Below, one piece after another: positions 19,999 through 28,056 of a stretch of DNA of 64,000 bases. The notes under the pieces are model-generated. The model had not been told where the DNA came from. It ran no database searches and saw nothing but the letters and a program-made list of their open reading frames with translations. The stretch is from positions 5,222,001 to 5,286,000 of the forward strand of contig CP051247.1 in the NCBI GenBank assembly GCA_017795105.1, in the 5' to 3' direction. Both the position numbers and the translations under genes were made by a program. Position 1 is the stretch's first letter, and each line of letters opens with the position of its first letter. This stretch comes from Planctomycetaceae bacterium. Lineage in GTDB: Bacteria > Planctomycetota > Planctomycetia > Planctomycetales > Planctomycetaceae.

Positions 19999-22900
19999 AT
20001 GAAAGTGATCCTCATGTCCCGCCTTTTGCTGCTTGTCCTCTGCGGACTGTTCACCGTTCCCGCCCTCGCCGCCGAGCCGGATGCCAAGGAGCAGGAATCG
20101 CTCCTGCTGTCCAACACCCGCCAGCTGACGTTCGCCGGGCGACGTTCCGGCGAAGGTTACTTCAGTGCCGATGGCTCTCAGCTCATCTTTCAGAGTGAAC
20201 GCGAGCCGGGGAATCCGTTCTTTCAGATTTACGTGCTCGATCTCGAATTGGGCGATGAAACCCGAATCTCTCCGGGCTCGGGGAAAACGACGTGCGCGTG
20301 GATCCACCCGAGTGGAGACAAGTATCTGTTCGCCTCCACTCACGCCGATCCCGAAGCGGTCGCCAAGCAGAAGGCCGAGCTGCAGTTTCGGGCAGAGGGA
20401 AAAGAGAAACGGTATTCCTGGGACTACGATCCACAGTACGACCTGTATCAGTACGACAGCGAAACGGAAGAATACACCGCACTCACTGATGAACTCGGCT
20501 ACGACGCGGAAGGTTCCTATTCTCCGGACGGCAAGCTGATCGCCTTCGCATCGAACCGGCAGGCGTATGAACGCGAGTTGACTCCAAAGGAGAAGGAGCT
20601 GTTCGAACTCGACCCCGCGTCCATGATGGAGATTTACATCATGAACTCCGACGGCTCGAACGTTCGCCAGCTGACCGACACGCTCGGCTACGACGGCGGG
20701 CCGTTCTTCTCGCCAGACGGACAGCGGATCTGCTGGCGACGCTTCAATGAGAACGGAGCGGTTGCCGAGATCATGACGATGAATATCGACGGCAGCGACG
20801 TGCAGCAGATCACCGACTGGGGCGTGATGTCCTGGGCTCCGTTCTATCACCCGTCCGGCAAGTACCTCATCTTCACCACGAACCGCCTCGGCTTCGCCAA
20901 CTTCGAACTCTACATCGTTTCGACGGACGGCAAGTCGGGCCCGATGCGGGTGACTTACACCGACGGCTTCGATGGACTCCCCGCCTTCAGTCCCGATGGC
21001 GAACAACTCGTGTGGACTTCGAACCGCACGGGCAGCAAGGACTCGCAGCTGTTCATTGCCAACTGGAATCATGAGGCGGCTCTTGAACTGCTCGGCTCCT
21101 CTGGACTGACGGACGCTGAGGTGGCAAAGTCGGCTTCCGAAAGTTTCCGTCAGTCGGCTGCCGATTTCCGCGCTCCCGATATCGCCCGGCACGTGAACTT
21201 TCTCTGTCGGGAAGAACTGGCGGGCCGCCTGACCGGCACCGAAGGCGAACGGCTCGCGACGCAGTATGTCGCCACCTATTTCGAAGAGCTTGGGCTGGAG
21301 CCGGGCGGCGATGGTGACAGCTATTTTCAGAAGTTCGAATTCACCGCCGGAATCGATCTCGGCGACAATAACCGGCTCACGTTCGACGGGAACGAGCAGA
21401 AGCTGCATGAAGCCTGGCGGCCGATTTCATTCTCGGAAACCGGCGAGTTCAAGTCGGACCAGTTCGCCTTCGCCGGCTACGGCATCGTCGCCCCGGGCAA
21501 CGACACTTACGAGGAGTACGACTCGTTCGTGCATCTTGATGTCACCGACAAATGGGTTGTTGTCTTCCGCTATCTGCCTGAAGACATCACCCCCGAACAG
21601 CGGCAGTACTGGGCAACGTATTCATCGCTCCGGTACAAGGCGATGGTTGCTCGCGATCGTGGTGCCAATGGATTGATCGTCGTCTCCGGACCGAACTCGC
21701 AGGTCAACGATCAGCTGATCGAACTGCGTTACGATGGCTCGATGGCCGGGACGAGCATCCCCGTCATCAGCGTGACGGATGAGTTCGCATCGACACTGCT
21801 CGGAAACGCGAAGAAGTCGCTCAAGGATTACCAGTCTGAACTAGACTCCGGGAACCCGGTTATGGGCTTCGCGGGTAAGGGGAAGGAACTGGCCGTCAAC
21901 ATCGACATCAAGCAGGTGACAAAGACGGGCCGGAATGTCATCGGCATCCTCAAGGCGAACGATCTGCCGCATCCGCTGCCAGCCGTGCTGGTGGGCGCTC
22001 ACGTGGACCATCTCGGTCGTGGCGGCACGTCGTCGTCACTCGCCTCCGACAAAGAGTCGGAGCAGATTCACTACGGAGCCGACGACAACGCCTCCGGCAC
22101 GGCGGCCATGCTGGAGATCGCCGAGTATCTCGCCAACTCCGCCAAAGACAAGAAGCTTAAGCTCGAACGCGATGTCATCTTTGTCGCCTGGTCGGGTGAG
22201 GAACTCGGTCTGTTCGGAGCGAATCATTTCGTGAAAGAGCTCAACAAGGAACTGGAGCCGTTCAAGAACTTCGCTCCCAAGAAAAAAGACGGCGAGAAGA
22301 AAGAGGGCGATGAGAATCCACACGAAATGGAAGTGACGCTCCGGATGATCATTGCCGCCTGCCTGAACATGGACATGGTCGGCCGCTTCGACAAGGCACT
22401 CGTCCTGCAGGGCGTCGGCTCCTCGTCGATCTGGAAGTCAGTCATCGAACAGCGAAACGCTCCGGTTGGCCTTCCGCTCACGCTGCAGAACGACAGCTAC
22501 ATTCCGACCGACGCCAGCGTGTTCTTCATGAACGGCGTCCCGATTCTCTCGGCTTTCACCGGCACACACGAGGATTATCACACCCCTCGTGATACGCCGG
22601 AGAAGATCAACTACGAGATGGCCGCCAAGATCGCCCGACTGATGGGCCTGATCGCCCGCGGGCTGGCGACGAGCAAAACGACCCCGGATTACATCAACCA
22701 GCCTCGACCGGAAGAACAGCGTCGGGCGAACCTTCGCGCCTACCTCGGCACCATCCCGGATTACTCAGCCTCCGACGTGAAGGGCGTTCAACTCTCCGGC
22801 GTCGGCAAAGGCGGCCCGGCCGATGAAGCCGGCATCCAGGGGGGCGATGTTATCACCGAACTGGCCGGGAAAAAGATCGAGAACATCTACGACTACACCT

Positions 22901-23001
22901 ACGCCATCGAAGCCCTGAAGATCGGCGAAACGGTGAAGATCCAACTCCAGCGCGGCGACAAAACCCTGAACCTGGAAATCACCCCAGGCTCCCGGGATTA
23001 A
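19999..23001 (+). CDS. Secreted M28 metallopeptidase with TolB-like propeller, PA domain and C-terminal PDZ
   Basis: 1000 aa. Signal peptide 1-25 (ends ALAAEP). Residues 35-360: TolB/PD40 beta-propeller blades (repeated SPDGxxIxFxSNR). About 385-450 links to a peptidase M28 module split by a protease-associated domain (480-640). Zinc ligands are visible: GAHVDHLG, YGADDNASGTA, AWSGEELGLFG (Glu-Glu), NMDMVGR and GTHEDYHTPRDTPE. Residues about 905-1000 form a PDZ domain (SGVGKGGPADEAGIQGGDVI). Predicted to be an exported aminopeptidase acting on peptides. A Lys/Glu-rich insertion (about 760-775) is peculiar to this protein. ATG at 19999 chosen; an in-phase ATG at 20017 would also give a signal peptide. 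Confidence 0.9.
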   Translation: MKVILMSRLLLLVLCGLFTVPALAAEPDAKEQESLLLSNTRQLTFAGRRSGEGYFSADGSQLIFQSEREPGNPFFQIYVLDLELGDETRISPGSGKTTCAWIHPSGDKYLFASTHADPEAVAKQKAELQFRAEGKEKRYSWDYDPQYDLYQYDSETEEYTALTDELGYDAEGSYSPDGKLIAFASNRQAYERELTPKEKELFELDPASMMEIYIMNSDGSNVRQLTDTLGYDGGPFFSPDGQRICWRRFNENGAVAEIMTMNIDGSDVQQITDWGVMSWAPFYHPSGKYLIFTTNRLGFANFELYIVSTDGKSGPMRVTYTDGFDGLPAFSPDGEQLVWTSNRTGSKDSQLFIANWNHEAALELLGSSGLTDAEVAKSASESFRQSAADFRAPDIARHVNFLCREELAGRLTGTEGERLATQYVATYFEELGLEPGGDGDSYFQKFEFTAGIDLGDNNRLTFDGNEQKLHEAWRPISFSETGEFKSDQFAFAGYGIVAPGNDTYEEYDSFVHLDVTDKWVVVFRYLPEDITPEQRQYWATYSSLRYKAMVARDRGANGLIVVSGPNSQVNDQLIELRYDGSMAGTSIPVISVTDEFASTLLGNAKKSLKDYQSELDSGNPVMGFAGKGKELAVNIDIKQVTKTGRNVIGILKANDLPHPLPAVLVGAHVDHLGRGGTSSSLASDKESEQIHYGADDNASGTAAMLEIAEYLANSAKDKKLKLERDVIFVAWSGEELGLFGANHFVKELNKELEPFKNFAPKKKDGEKKEGDENPHEMEVTLRMIIAACLNMDMVGRFDKALVLQGVGSSSIWKSVIEQRNAPVGLPLTLQNDSYIPTDASVFFMNGVPILSAFTGTHEDYHTPRDTPEKINYEMAAKIARLMGLIARGLATSKTTPDYINQPRPEEQRRANLRAYLGTIPDYSASDVKGVQLSGVGKGGPADEAGIQGGDVITELAGKKIENIYDYTYAIEALKIGETVKIQLQRGDKTLNLEITPGSRD

Positions 23002-23051
23002 CGCCGAAGAGTCAACCACAGGGAGCCAGATGAGGTAAACATTCGATTCAA

Positions 23052-23516
23052 TCAGGCGGCGACTTCCGACCATTGATTGACCTTCGGACTAAGCATTCGC
23101 GTAGCGATCGCGGCGATCAGAATTCCATTGCACGAACTGATGAAGTCGATATCGTGGTCTAATGCTTCATAGAAGTACAGAAAATCGACTTTTCCCTTGA
23201 GTACGAACTCGCACCCATTCTGAATGCCATTCCAGAAACGGATCTCATCTGTCAAGAGTCCCGTGGATGCTTCGGGCAATCTTGCGTTTTCAAGTGCGGA
23301 TGCTATCCCAATCGAATAGAGAGCATCGATGTCGAGCATTGCACGATAGATGTCCTTTAGATCTTTGTCGACTGCAAAGATCGCCTGTCTGGGGTCTGAT
23401 TCGTAGTCAAGAACTGCCGTTGCAACGCCTTTTAGCAGTCGGAGCCACTCCCGTTCGTTGGGACTTAGATCGAATTTCCCCACGATTCGATTGCCGTCGC
23501 TACCGTACCTTCTCAT
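23052..23516 (-). CDS. Hypothetical protein, 154 aa
   Basis: I do not recognise a family. Start set at 23516 where AAAGGAG lies 8 nt upstream; an in-phase start 22 codons earlier lacks a ribosome site. Predominantly helical and soluble, with DYESDPRQAIFAVDKDLKDIYRAMLDID in the middle and a hydrophobic helix near the C-terminus (NGILIAAIATRML). Convergent with the M28 peptidase (50 bp between stops) and at the edge of a patch of small unknown genes with lower GC than the flanks. An immunity-type or accessory role is possible but unsupported. Confidence 0.7.
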   Translation of the reverse strand: MRRYGSDGNRIVGKFDLSPNEREWLRLLKGVATAVLDYESDPRQAIFAVDKDLKDIYRAMLDIDALYSIGIASALENARLPEASTGLLTDEIRFWNGIQNGCEFVLKGKVDFLYFYEALDHDIDFISSCNGILIAAIATRMLSPKVNQWSEVAA

Positions 23517-23797
23517 AGCTCTCTCTCCTTTGCATTTGGGTGTCAAAATCTGGATTAACCTAACGAACAAATTATGCGACAAGAGTCAGCCAGATCGAGA
23601 ACTTTTAAGACGATGCAACTGAGATTGCCAACACTCCGGACGAACCTGACGATTGCTGATTTTAAAAAACGGATTTTGTAAGATTTGTTGGAAGCTCAGT
23701 AGGTCTGTCAATCCCTTACGCATTCGCACAGCGCTGTAGAATTCAATGACGATACTTCGTCGAATAGTCTGCCACCTGCTGGAGAAGGGAGTGTCAA

Positions 23798-24043
23798 ATG
23801 GGATATACGTCGACTGCAGCTATTTTGCACATTAGCTGCTTCATGATTCTAAGTTTGAGCCTGTTCGCCGAGAACGACGATCCCCCCGAAGTCGTCGCGA
23901 TGAAACAGAACGCAAGCCGCATTCGTCCCAGGGAGTTCACCGCATCCGGGCGCATGGTTGTGCAATTCGGCTCAAAGAAGAACTGTATAGCCCACGAAGA
24001 TGTCGACAGCTTGCTGCCGCAATTATCGTCGGAGCGATCGTAA
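23798..24043 (+). CDS. Small hypothetical secreted protein, 81 aa
   Basis: AAGGGAG lies 6 nt upstream of the ATG. The first 24 residues (STAAILHISCFMILSLSLFA core) look like a signal peptide; the rest is polar without recognised motif. No homologue known to me. Followed after 25 nt by a family C palindrome. Could be a real small exported protein or a decayed fragment. Confidence 0.4.
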   Translation: MGYTSTAAILHISCFMILSLSLFAENDDPPEVVAMKQNASRIRPREFTASGRMVVQFGSKKNCIAHEDVDSLLPQLSSERS

Positions 24044-24068
24044 TCGTATTTGACAGCTGATCAGCCGG

Positions 24069-24103
24069 GTGCCATGCCCACGCTCGCGTGGGCATGCTTG
24101 GGT
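24069..24103 (+). repeat. Family C palindrome, copy 1
   Basis: GGTGC foot, perfect 10-bp stem CATGCCCACG / CGTGGGCATG with loop CTCG, then CTTGGG. Sits between a small gene and the first duplicated membrane protein gene. Same sequence recurs at 24839, 25781 and 40915. Confidence 0.9.
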
Positions 24104-24114
24104 AACGATCGAAC

Positions 24115-24486
24115 ATGGCCGAAATCGACTCAGAAAGCCGCAGGGAACTCGTAGTAACTTTTGATGAGTTCCTGGAAGGGAAGATCTCCGTCCATGATCT
24201 TCTCCTTGAATGCGAGAGTGCCGAAGGCTCTGTTGACCGGGGACTGGATCACGCGGCACAAGAGATCGCAATTCTATATCAACGAGACTTCGCGAATGAA
24301 AAGAGAATATTTCACCGAGGCGAATCAAATGAGTATACGAAAGAGATTCGACGCTTCCTTCTCTCGGAAGAACCAGAGTTTCCTTCGACTCAGTTCACTC
24401 CGTGGGGGTGTCTGGGAGTAGTTTTCTACCAACTCCTCGTCATCGCGGTCATCGTTGGAGTGGTCGCAATAGCATCGGATCACTGA
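24115..24486 (+). CDS. Membrane-anchored hypothetical protein, paralogue 1 (123 aa)
   Basis: Soluble acidic N-terminal part of about 90 residues followed by a single C-terminal hydrophobic helix (CLGVVFYQLLVIAVIVGVV). The N-terminal part aligns along its length with the product at 24886: RRELV, FDEFLEGK-SVHDLL, GLDHAAQEIA-LY, FANEK-FH-GE, EYT-IR-FLLSE are shared. No known domain recognised. Ends 22 bp before a small membrane protein gene with which it is probably cotranscribed. Tail-anchored topology with the N-terminal part in the cytoplasm is inferred. Confidence 0.75.
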   Translation: MAEIDSESRRELVVTFDEFLEGKISVHDLLLECESAEGSVDRGLDHAAQEIAILYQRDFANEKRIFHRGESNEYTKEIRRFLLSEEPEFPSTQFTPWGCLGVVFYQLLVIAVIVGVVAIASDH

Positions 24487-24508
24487 CCAATTCCGCAGGA
24501 GTCAGTAT

Positions 24509-24811
24509 TTGACAGACGTCCCTCCCAAAGATGACCGTCTTTTCGTCGCCCTGTTGCCATTCACGGTGCCATTCTGTTTTACAGTCGGCTGGACTGTTCG
24601 GGGGCTCGCTCAATCAGTGATCTTCGGTCAGCCAATCGACATCCTCTACACGTACATCTTCATGTTGTTCGCAATCATTCCTGCATTTCTGGCCGGATTG
24701 ATTGTCATGGTGGTCTGCCTCAAACGCGATTCCATCAACCGAGATCTGGCGGAACGTACGCTAGTGGGAGCAGCCCTCGCGGGATTTGTATTATTTTTTT
24801 CGCTTGAGTAA
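24509..24811 (+). CDS. Small integral membrane protein, 100 aa
   Basis: TTG start at 24509 with AGGAG 8 nt upstream. Three hydrophobic segments: about 12-32, 43-70 and 84-98. No family recognised. Lies directly after paralogue 1; its stop is followed within 28 nt by family C palindrome copy 2. Confidence 0.65.
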   Translation: MTDVPPKDDRLFVALLPFTVPFCFTVGWTVRGLAQSVIFGQPIDILYTYIFMLFAIIPAFLAGLIVMVVCLKRDSINRDLAERTLVGAALAGFVLFFSLE

Positions 24812-24838
24812 CCGGGGCGGAATTTCACGGAACGCCGT

Positions 24839-24875
24839 CCCAAAGCATGCTCACGCGAGCGTGGGCATGCTGGAG
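24839..24875 (-). repeat. Family C palindrome, copy 2 (inverted)
   Basis: Inverted relative to copy 1, one stem mismatch (CATGCTCACG against CGTGGGCATG). Separates the two duplicated gene cassettes. Confidence 0.88.
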
Positions 24876-24885
24876 ACGATGATTC

Positions 24886-25257
24886 ATGTGCGATATTGAC
24901 CGAGTTCGTCGTCGAGAGCTTGTGGATGACCTGGATGAGTTTCTGGCGGGGAAGTATTCGGTTCACGATCTCTTGCAGAGATGTGATCAATATTTTGGTT
25001 CTCAGGACGTGGGGCTCGACCGAGCGGCTCGCGAAATTGCTTCGCTCTACATGAATGACTTGGCCAACGAAAAGAAACTCTTTCACAACGGGGAGACCGA
25101 TGAGTACACGCTGCTGATTCGAGAATTCCTCCTCTCGGAAACCCCGTGTTTGACTGTCCCTCAGGATTCGCCCTGGCCCTTATTGTTGCTCTACATTTCT
25201 CCGATGCTGATTGCGACGTTGATTGTTGGGTTGATCATCTTTGTTTCGGGTACTTGA
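24886..25257 (+). CDS. Membrane-anchored hypothetical protein, paralogue 2 (123 aa)
   Basis: Same length and layout as the product at 24115: acidic N-terminal domain (about 90 residues, roughly half identical) and one C-terminal hydrophobic helix (LLLYISPMLIATLIVGLII). Conserved between the two: RRELV, DEFL-GK-SVHDLL, GLD-AA-EIA-LY, ANEK-LFH-GE, EYT, IREFLLSE. The transmembrane part is divergent, so constraint is on the soluble part. Function unknown. Followed after 50 bp by another unknown gene. Confidence 0.75.
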   Translation: MCDIDRVRRRELVDDLDEFLAGKYSVHDLLQRCDQYFGSQDVGLDRAAREIASLYMNDLANEKKLFHNGETDEYTLLIREFLLSETPCLTVPQDSPWPLLLLYISPMLIATLIVGLIIFVSGT

Positions 25258-25307
25258 GTTACGCTCCTGAGAAATCGATTGCGATGTCCAACATGGAGGA
25301 ATAAACA

Positions 25308-25748
25308 ATGGGGCAAGGACTATTCGTTTTTGAGCATGACGCCAACCTGTGCGCGATCGAACATCCGCGAAAAGCGATGAAGACACGTCAGCTTCATCTT
25401 GCCATGACGAGTGAGATCGCCCGTCGTGTCCTGGCAGCGGTGAATGCAGCGTTGACACGGGAGAGAAGCACGAAAATCGTGCTGAGGTGTCAAAATACGG
25501 TTCCAGAGAACAGTGGGATTCAAGGCCTTGAAGCATTTCCCGAAGTAATATTCTCCGTAGCCGAGCGAGGTTGCGAAGGAACAACTGCTGTTGCCATCGA
25601 AAACGGAGTATTGGGGGTGAACGTGCCGAGATCTTGCATCAGTGATCTCATTGAAATCATTTCCGCCATCGAACGCGGAGAAAACGATATCAGCTTACCA
25701 TTGAATGAAGACACCACAGTGTGGGGCTGGAGCACCTGGAGACCTTAA
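25308..25748 (+). CDS. Hypothetical protein, 146 aa
   Basis: Strong ribosome site GGAGG 8 nt before ATG. No signal peptide or membrane helix, no family recognised. Pattern of alternating beta and helix (TKIVLRCQNTV, PEVIFSVAERG, TAVAIENGVLGVNVP, ISDLIEIISAIE). Last gene of the small island; 32 bp before family C palindrome copy 3. Confidence 0.7.
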   Translation: MGQGLFVFEHDANLCAIEHPRKAMKTRQLHLAMTSEIARRVLAAVNAALTRERSTKIVLRCQNTVPENSGIQGLEAFPEVIFSVAERGCEGTTAVAIENGVLGVNVPRSCISDLIEIISAIERGENDISLPLNEDTTVWGWSTWRP

Positions 25749-25780
25749 TGGATCACGAGCACAGTTTGAGCCGGTTTCCC

Positions 25781-25817
25781 AAAGCATGCCCACGCGAGCG
25801 TGGGCATGGCACCCAGC
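25781..25817 (-). repeat. Family C palindrome, copy 3 (inverted)
   Basis: Perfect stem CATGCCCACG / CGTGGGCATG. With copy 1 it brackets the 1.7-kb block of small unknown genes in inverted orientation. Lies 23 nt downstream of the FHA gene stop on the opposite strand. Confidence 0.9.
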
Positions 25818-25839
25818 GCCCGATGTTGCGTTGTTCGCG

Positions 25840-26361
25840 TTAGTTCCGCGAGTCGCTTCCGCTCAGGAGGTCGTCGTAGCTGGGGCCGTCGGAGTAGTCT
25901 TCGAAGGCTTCGTCGTCTTCGTCGATCATGACCGGGATGTCGCTGCTGAGTTCGTGGTCGTAGTGGACGATCTCGCGCGAGTCGGTCTTGGAGTCGGTGT
26001 TGTCGCGGAAGGGGACGCCGTCGTCGGACAGGGGCGGAGTCGGCGGCGGGGCGGCGGCTTTCTGCTTGGGAGCCGAGGCGTCGAAGAAGGTGTAGACGAC
26101 ATCGCCGACGATCAGTTCGTCACCCGAGTTGAGTTCCTTCGTTCCGGAAACCCGCTTGCCGTTGATCTGCACTCCGTTCGTGCTGCCGAGGTCGCGGACC
26201 AGAAACTTGCCGTTGATCTCAGCCAGGCAGCAGTGCTTTCTCGAAACCTTGCGGCTGGTGTTGATGACCAGATCGCACTCCGGGTGTCGGCCGACAAACA
26301 GAATCGGTTTGTCGACGGAAACAGTGCGAGTCGAATCTAAAGGTTGCAGACGCGCCGGCAT
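25840..26361 (-). CDS. FHA-domain protein
   Basis: 173 aa. Residues about 8-95 form an FHA domain: FVGRHPECDLVI (Arg of the GR motif), KVSRKHC (SxxH-type motif) and DLGSTNGVQINGK (the STNG signature), all of which bind phosphothreonine peptides. The remaining 75 residues are an acidic low-complexity tail rich in Asp/Ser. Start at 26361, with AAGGA 9 nt upstream; an upstream in-phase start lacks support. Likely an adaptor reading Ser/Thr kinase output, a signalling mode abundant in planctomycetes; no kinase gene is adjacent. Confidence 0.9.
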   Translation of the reverse strand: MPARLQPLDSTRTVSVDKPILFVGRHPECDLVINTSRKVSRKHCCLAEINGKFLVRDLGSTNGVQINGKRVSGTKELNSGDELIVGDVVYTFFDASAPKQKAAAPPPTPPLSDDGVPFRDNTDSKTDSREIVHYDHELSSDIPVMIDEDDEAFEDYSDGPSYDDLLSGSDSRN

Positions 26362-26631
26362 ATCGAGGATCCTTCGAGTAAGTGCAGTGGCCGCGATTCG
26401 CAATGAGAGTTCCCGGCTCGTACGATGTGTCGATCGTACTCACGCGAAATCCATTCTCCAGTTCTGAAACGAAGCGGATTGGAGAATTCTGCGCATTTGA
26501 CGCGGCCCGGCCCTCTTTCGATTATATCGGTCCAGTCCGGGCTTTGAAGCCTGCTGTTTGCCGGAATTGACCGAATGCCGACACTGCCGATCGCATCGGT
26601 TCTACCGATTTCGCCGAAAAACACCTGATGA

Positions 26632-27561
26632 ATGGACAGTATGTCGAAGCTCAAGCCGATCGCTTATCTCAACGGACGAATCATCGACTCGGTGGATCTG
26701 AAACTCCCCGTTTCGGACATGGGCATCGTGCATGGCGTCTCCATTACCGAGATGCTGCGGACCTTTCGCGGGCGGATTTTCGAGTGGGATGCACACTGGA
26801 AGCGGCTGGAGAACTCGGCTGCTGTGCTTGGAATTCCGCTGCCTGATCAGAGCCGCGTGGCCGAGGCGGTGCAGGAGATCGTCGACCACAATTTTCAGGG
26901 GTTGGGCGAACACGGAGAGCTCGGCGTGATTCTCTCGGCGACGCCCGGACCGAACCGGACGTATGTCGGTGCAGGGGCGGTTATCGAGCAGACGTTCTTT
27001 GCCCACACCTTCGAACTGCCGGGAGAACTCTGGGCTCCGGCGACGCTGCAGGGGCAGCATCTGGCGATTTCGAGCGTGCCGCAGGTGCCGGATCGCTGTG
27101 TGCCGGTCGCGGCGAAGACCCGCAGTCGGGTCAGCTGGTATCTGGCCGACCGCGATGTCCAGCAGCGATATCCCGGATCGCGGGCGATTGTCTGCGATCA
27201 GTTCGGCTTCATTCGCGAAACGACGACGGCCAATCTGTTTCTCGTCCGCGATGGCGAACTGCGAACACCCGCTGAAGAAACCGTTCTGCCTGGCGTGACA
27301 CGAGCGATCACGATCGAACTGGCAAAGGAACTGGGCCTGCCGTTTTCTGTGCAGGAGATGACGGTCGATGATCTGCTGCAGTCGCAGGAGATCTTTACGA
27401 CGTCGACGCCGTATTGCCTGCTTGGCGTCTCCCGACTCAACAGCGCCGTGGCTGGCTTATCATGCCCCGGGGAGTTCACACAGAAGCTGCTGGAAAAGTG
27501 GAACGAACGCGTCGGGCTCGATATCCACGAACAACTCCGGCAACAGGCGGCGAGCCGATAG
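26632..27561 (+). CDS. Class IV PLP-dependent aminotransferase (BCAT / aminodeoxychorismate lyase type)
   Basis: 309 aa. Fold-type IV signature: YLNGRIIDSVDLKLPVSDMGIVHG at the N-terminus, catalytic Lys in VPVAAKTRSRVSWY, RETTTANLFLVRDG, the phosphate-cup region LPGVTRAITIELAKELG, and the C-terminal FTTSTPYCLLGVSRLN. Acts either on branched-chain amino acids, D-amino acids or 4-amino-4-deoxychorismate; sequence alone does not decide, so no symbol is given. Start may be 26632 or the ATG at 26641. Its last 18 bases (QQAASR and stop) are repeated 189 bp downstream. Confidence 0.87.
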   Translation: MDSMSKLKPIAYLNGRIIDSVDLKLPVSDMGIVHGVSITEMLRTFRGRIFEWDAHWKRLENSAAVLGIPLPDQSRVAEAVQEIVDHNFQGLGEHGELGVILSATPGPNRTYVGAGAVIEQTFFAHTFELPGELWAPATLQGQHLAISSVPQVPDRCVPVAAKTRSRVSWYLADRDVQQRYPGSRAIVCDQFGFIRETTTANLFLVRDGELRTPAEETVLPGVTRAITIELAKELGLPFSVQEMTVDDLLQSQEIFTTSTPYCLLGVSRLNSAVAGLSCPGEFTQKLLEKWNERVGLDIHEQLRQQAASR

Positions 27562-27783
27562 CGTTAGACGCGGGGGCATCCCCGTAGCGGCGGCCTCTTG
27601 TCCAATGTCGCTGATTTCGACTTGCAGGCTATCCCGGCCTACGTGGCTGAAGTAAGCGTCAAGCGGCGTTCTCCGACGGCTTCGCCGCCCCGATAGCTGA
27701 GCTATCGCGGCCACCCCGGGACTCGCCGGCAACAGGCGGCGAGCCGATAGCGTTAGACGCGGGGGTATCCCCGTAGCGGCGGC
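27539..27783 (+). repeat. 56-bp direct repeat copying the 3' end of the aminotransferase gene
   Basis: 27539-27594 and 27728-27783 are identical except for one base (C/T at the 37th position counted from CAACAGG). Copy 1 includes the last codons and stop of the aminotransferase and 33 bp beyond; copy 2 lies in non-coding DNA and continues into a complete family A arm, whereas copy 1 breaks off inside that arm. Between them (27595-27727) lies a family E arm: GGTGGCC, perfect stem CGATAGCT-C-AGCTATCG, mini-hairpin GGCGGC-GAA-GCCGTC, read on the minus strand. Confidence 0.85.
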
Positions 27784-27911
27784 ATCCTGCCGCCGAATGA
27801 GCGTGGCAACTCTCACGGTGTGAATCTGGAGATCGCTCGGATTAACTGTCGGACAGATTCGGCGTGTTTTCTGGTCGAATGTCCCTTCGGCGGCAGGATG
27901 CCGCCGCTACG
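27773..27911. repeat. Family A inverted pair
   Basis: Forward arm GTAG + CGGCGGCA-TCC-TGCCGCCG at 27773 and inverted arm ending GCCGCTAC at 27911, 139 bp outer length, unique spacer. The gap 27912-28056 shows no further element. Confidence 0.9.
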
Positions 27912-28056
27912 AGGCGGTTAACAGCCGGGACCGCTACGAAGTCACCTTCACGGTCAATTCATTGGACGTTGCTCGACAGTTAAAACCTTGCCAAGTATGC
28001 TGACTCGGTGATGCACTGTCGCGAGATATCGTTGTCCCGAACGAGGAGCCAGAGAG

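Noticed and set aside
23798..25748. A named toxin-antitoxin or phage-defence system
   Set aside because: Layout is suggestive, but no known toxin, immunity or effector motif could be recognised, so no such call was made.
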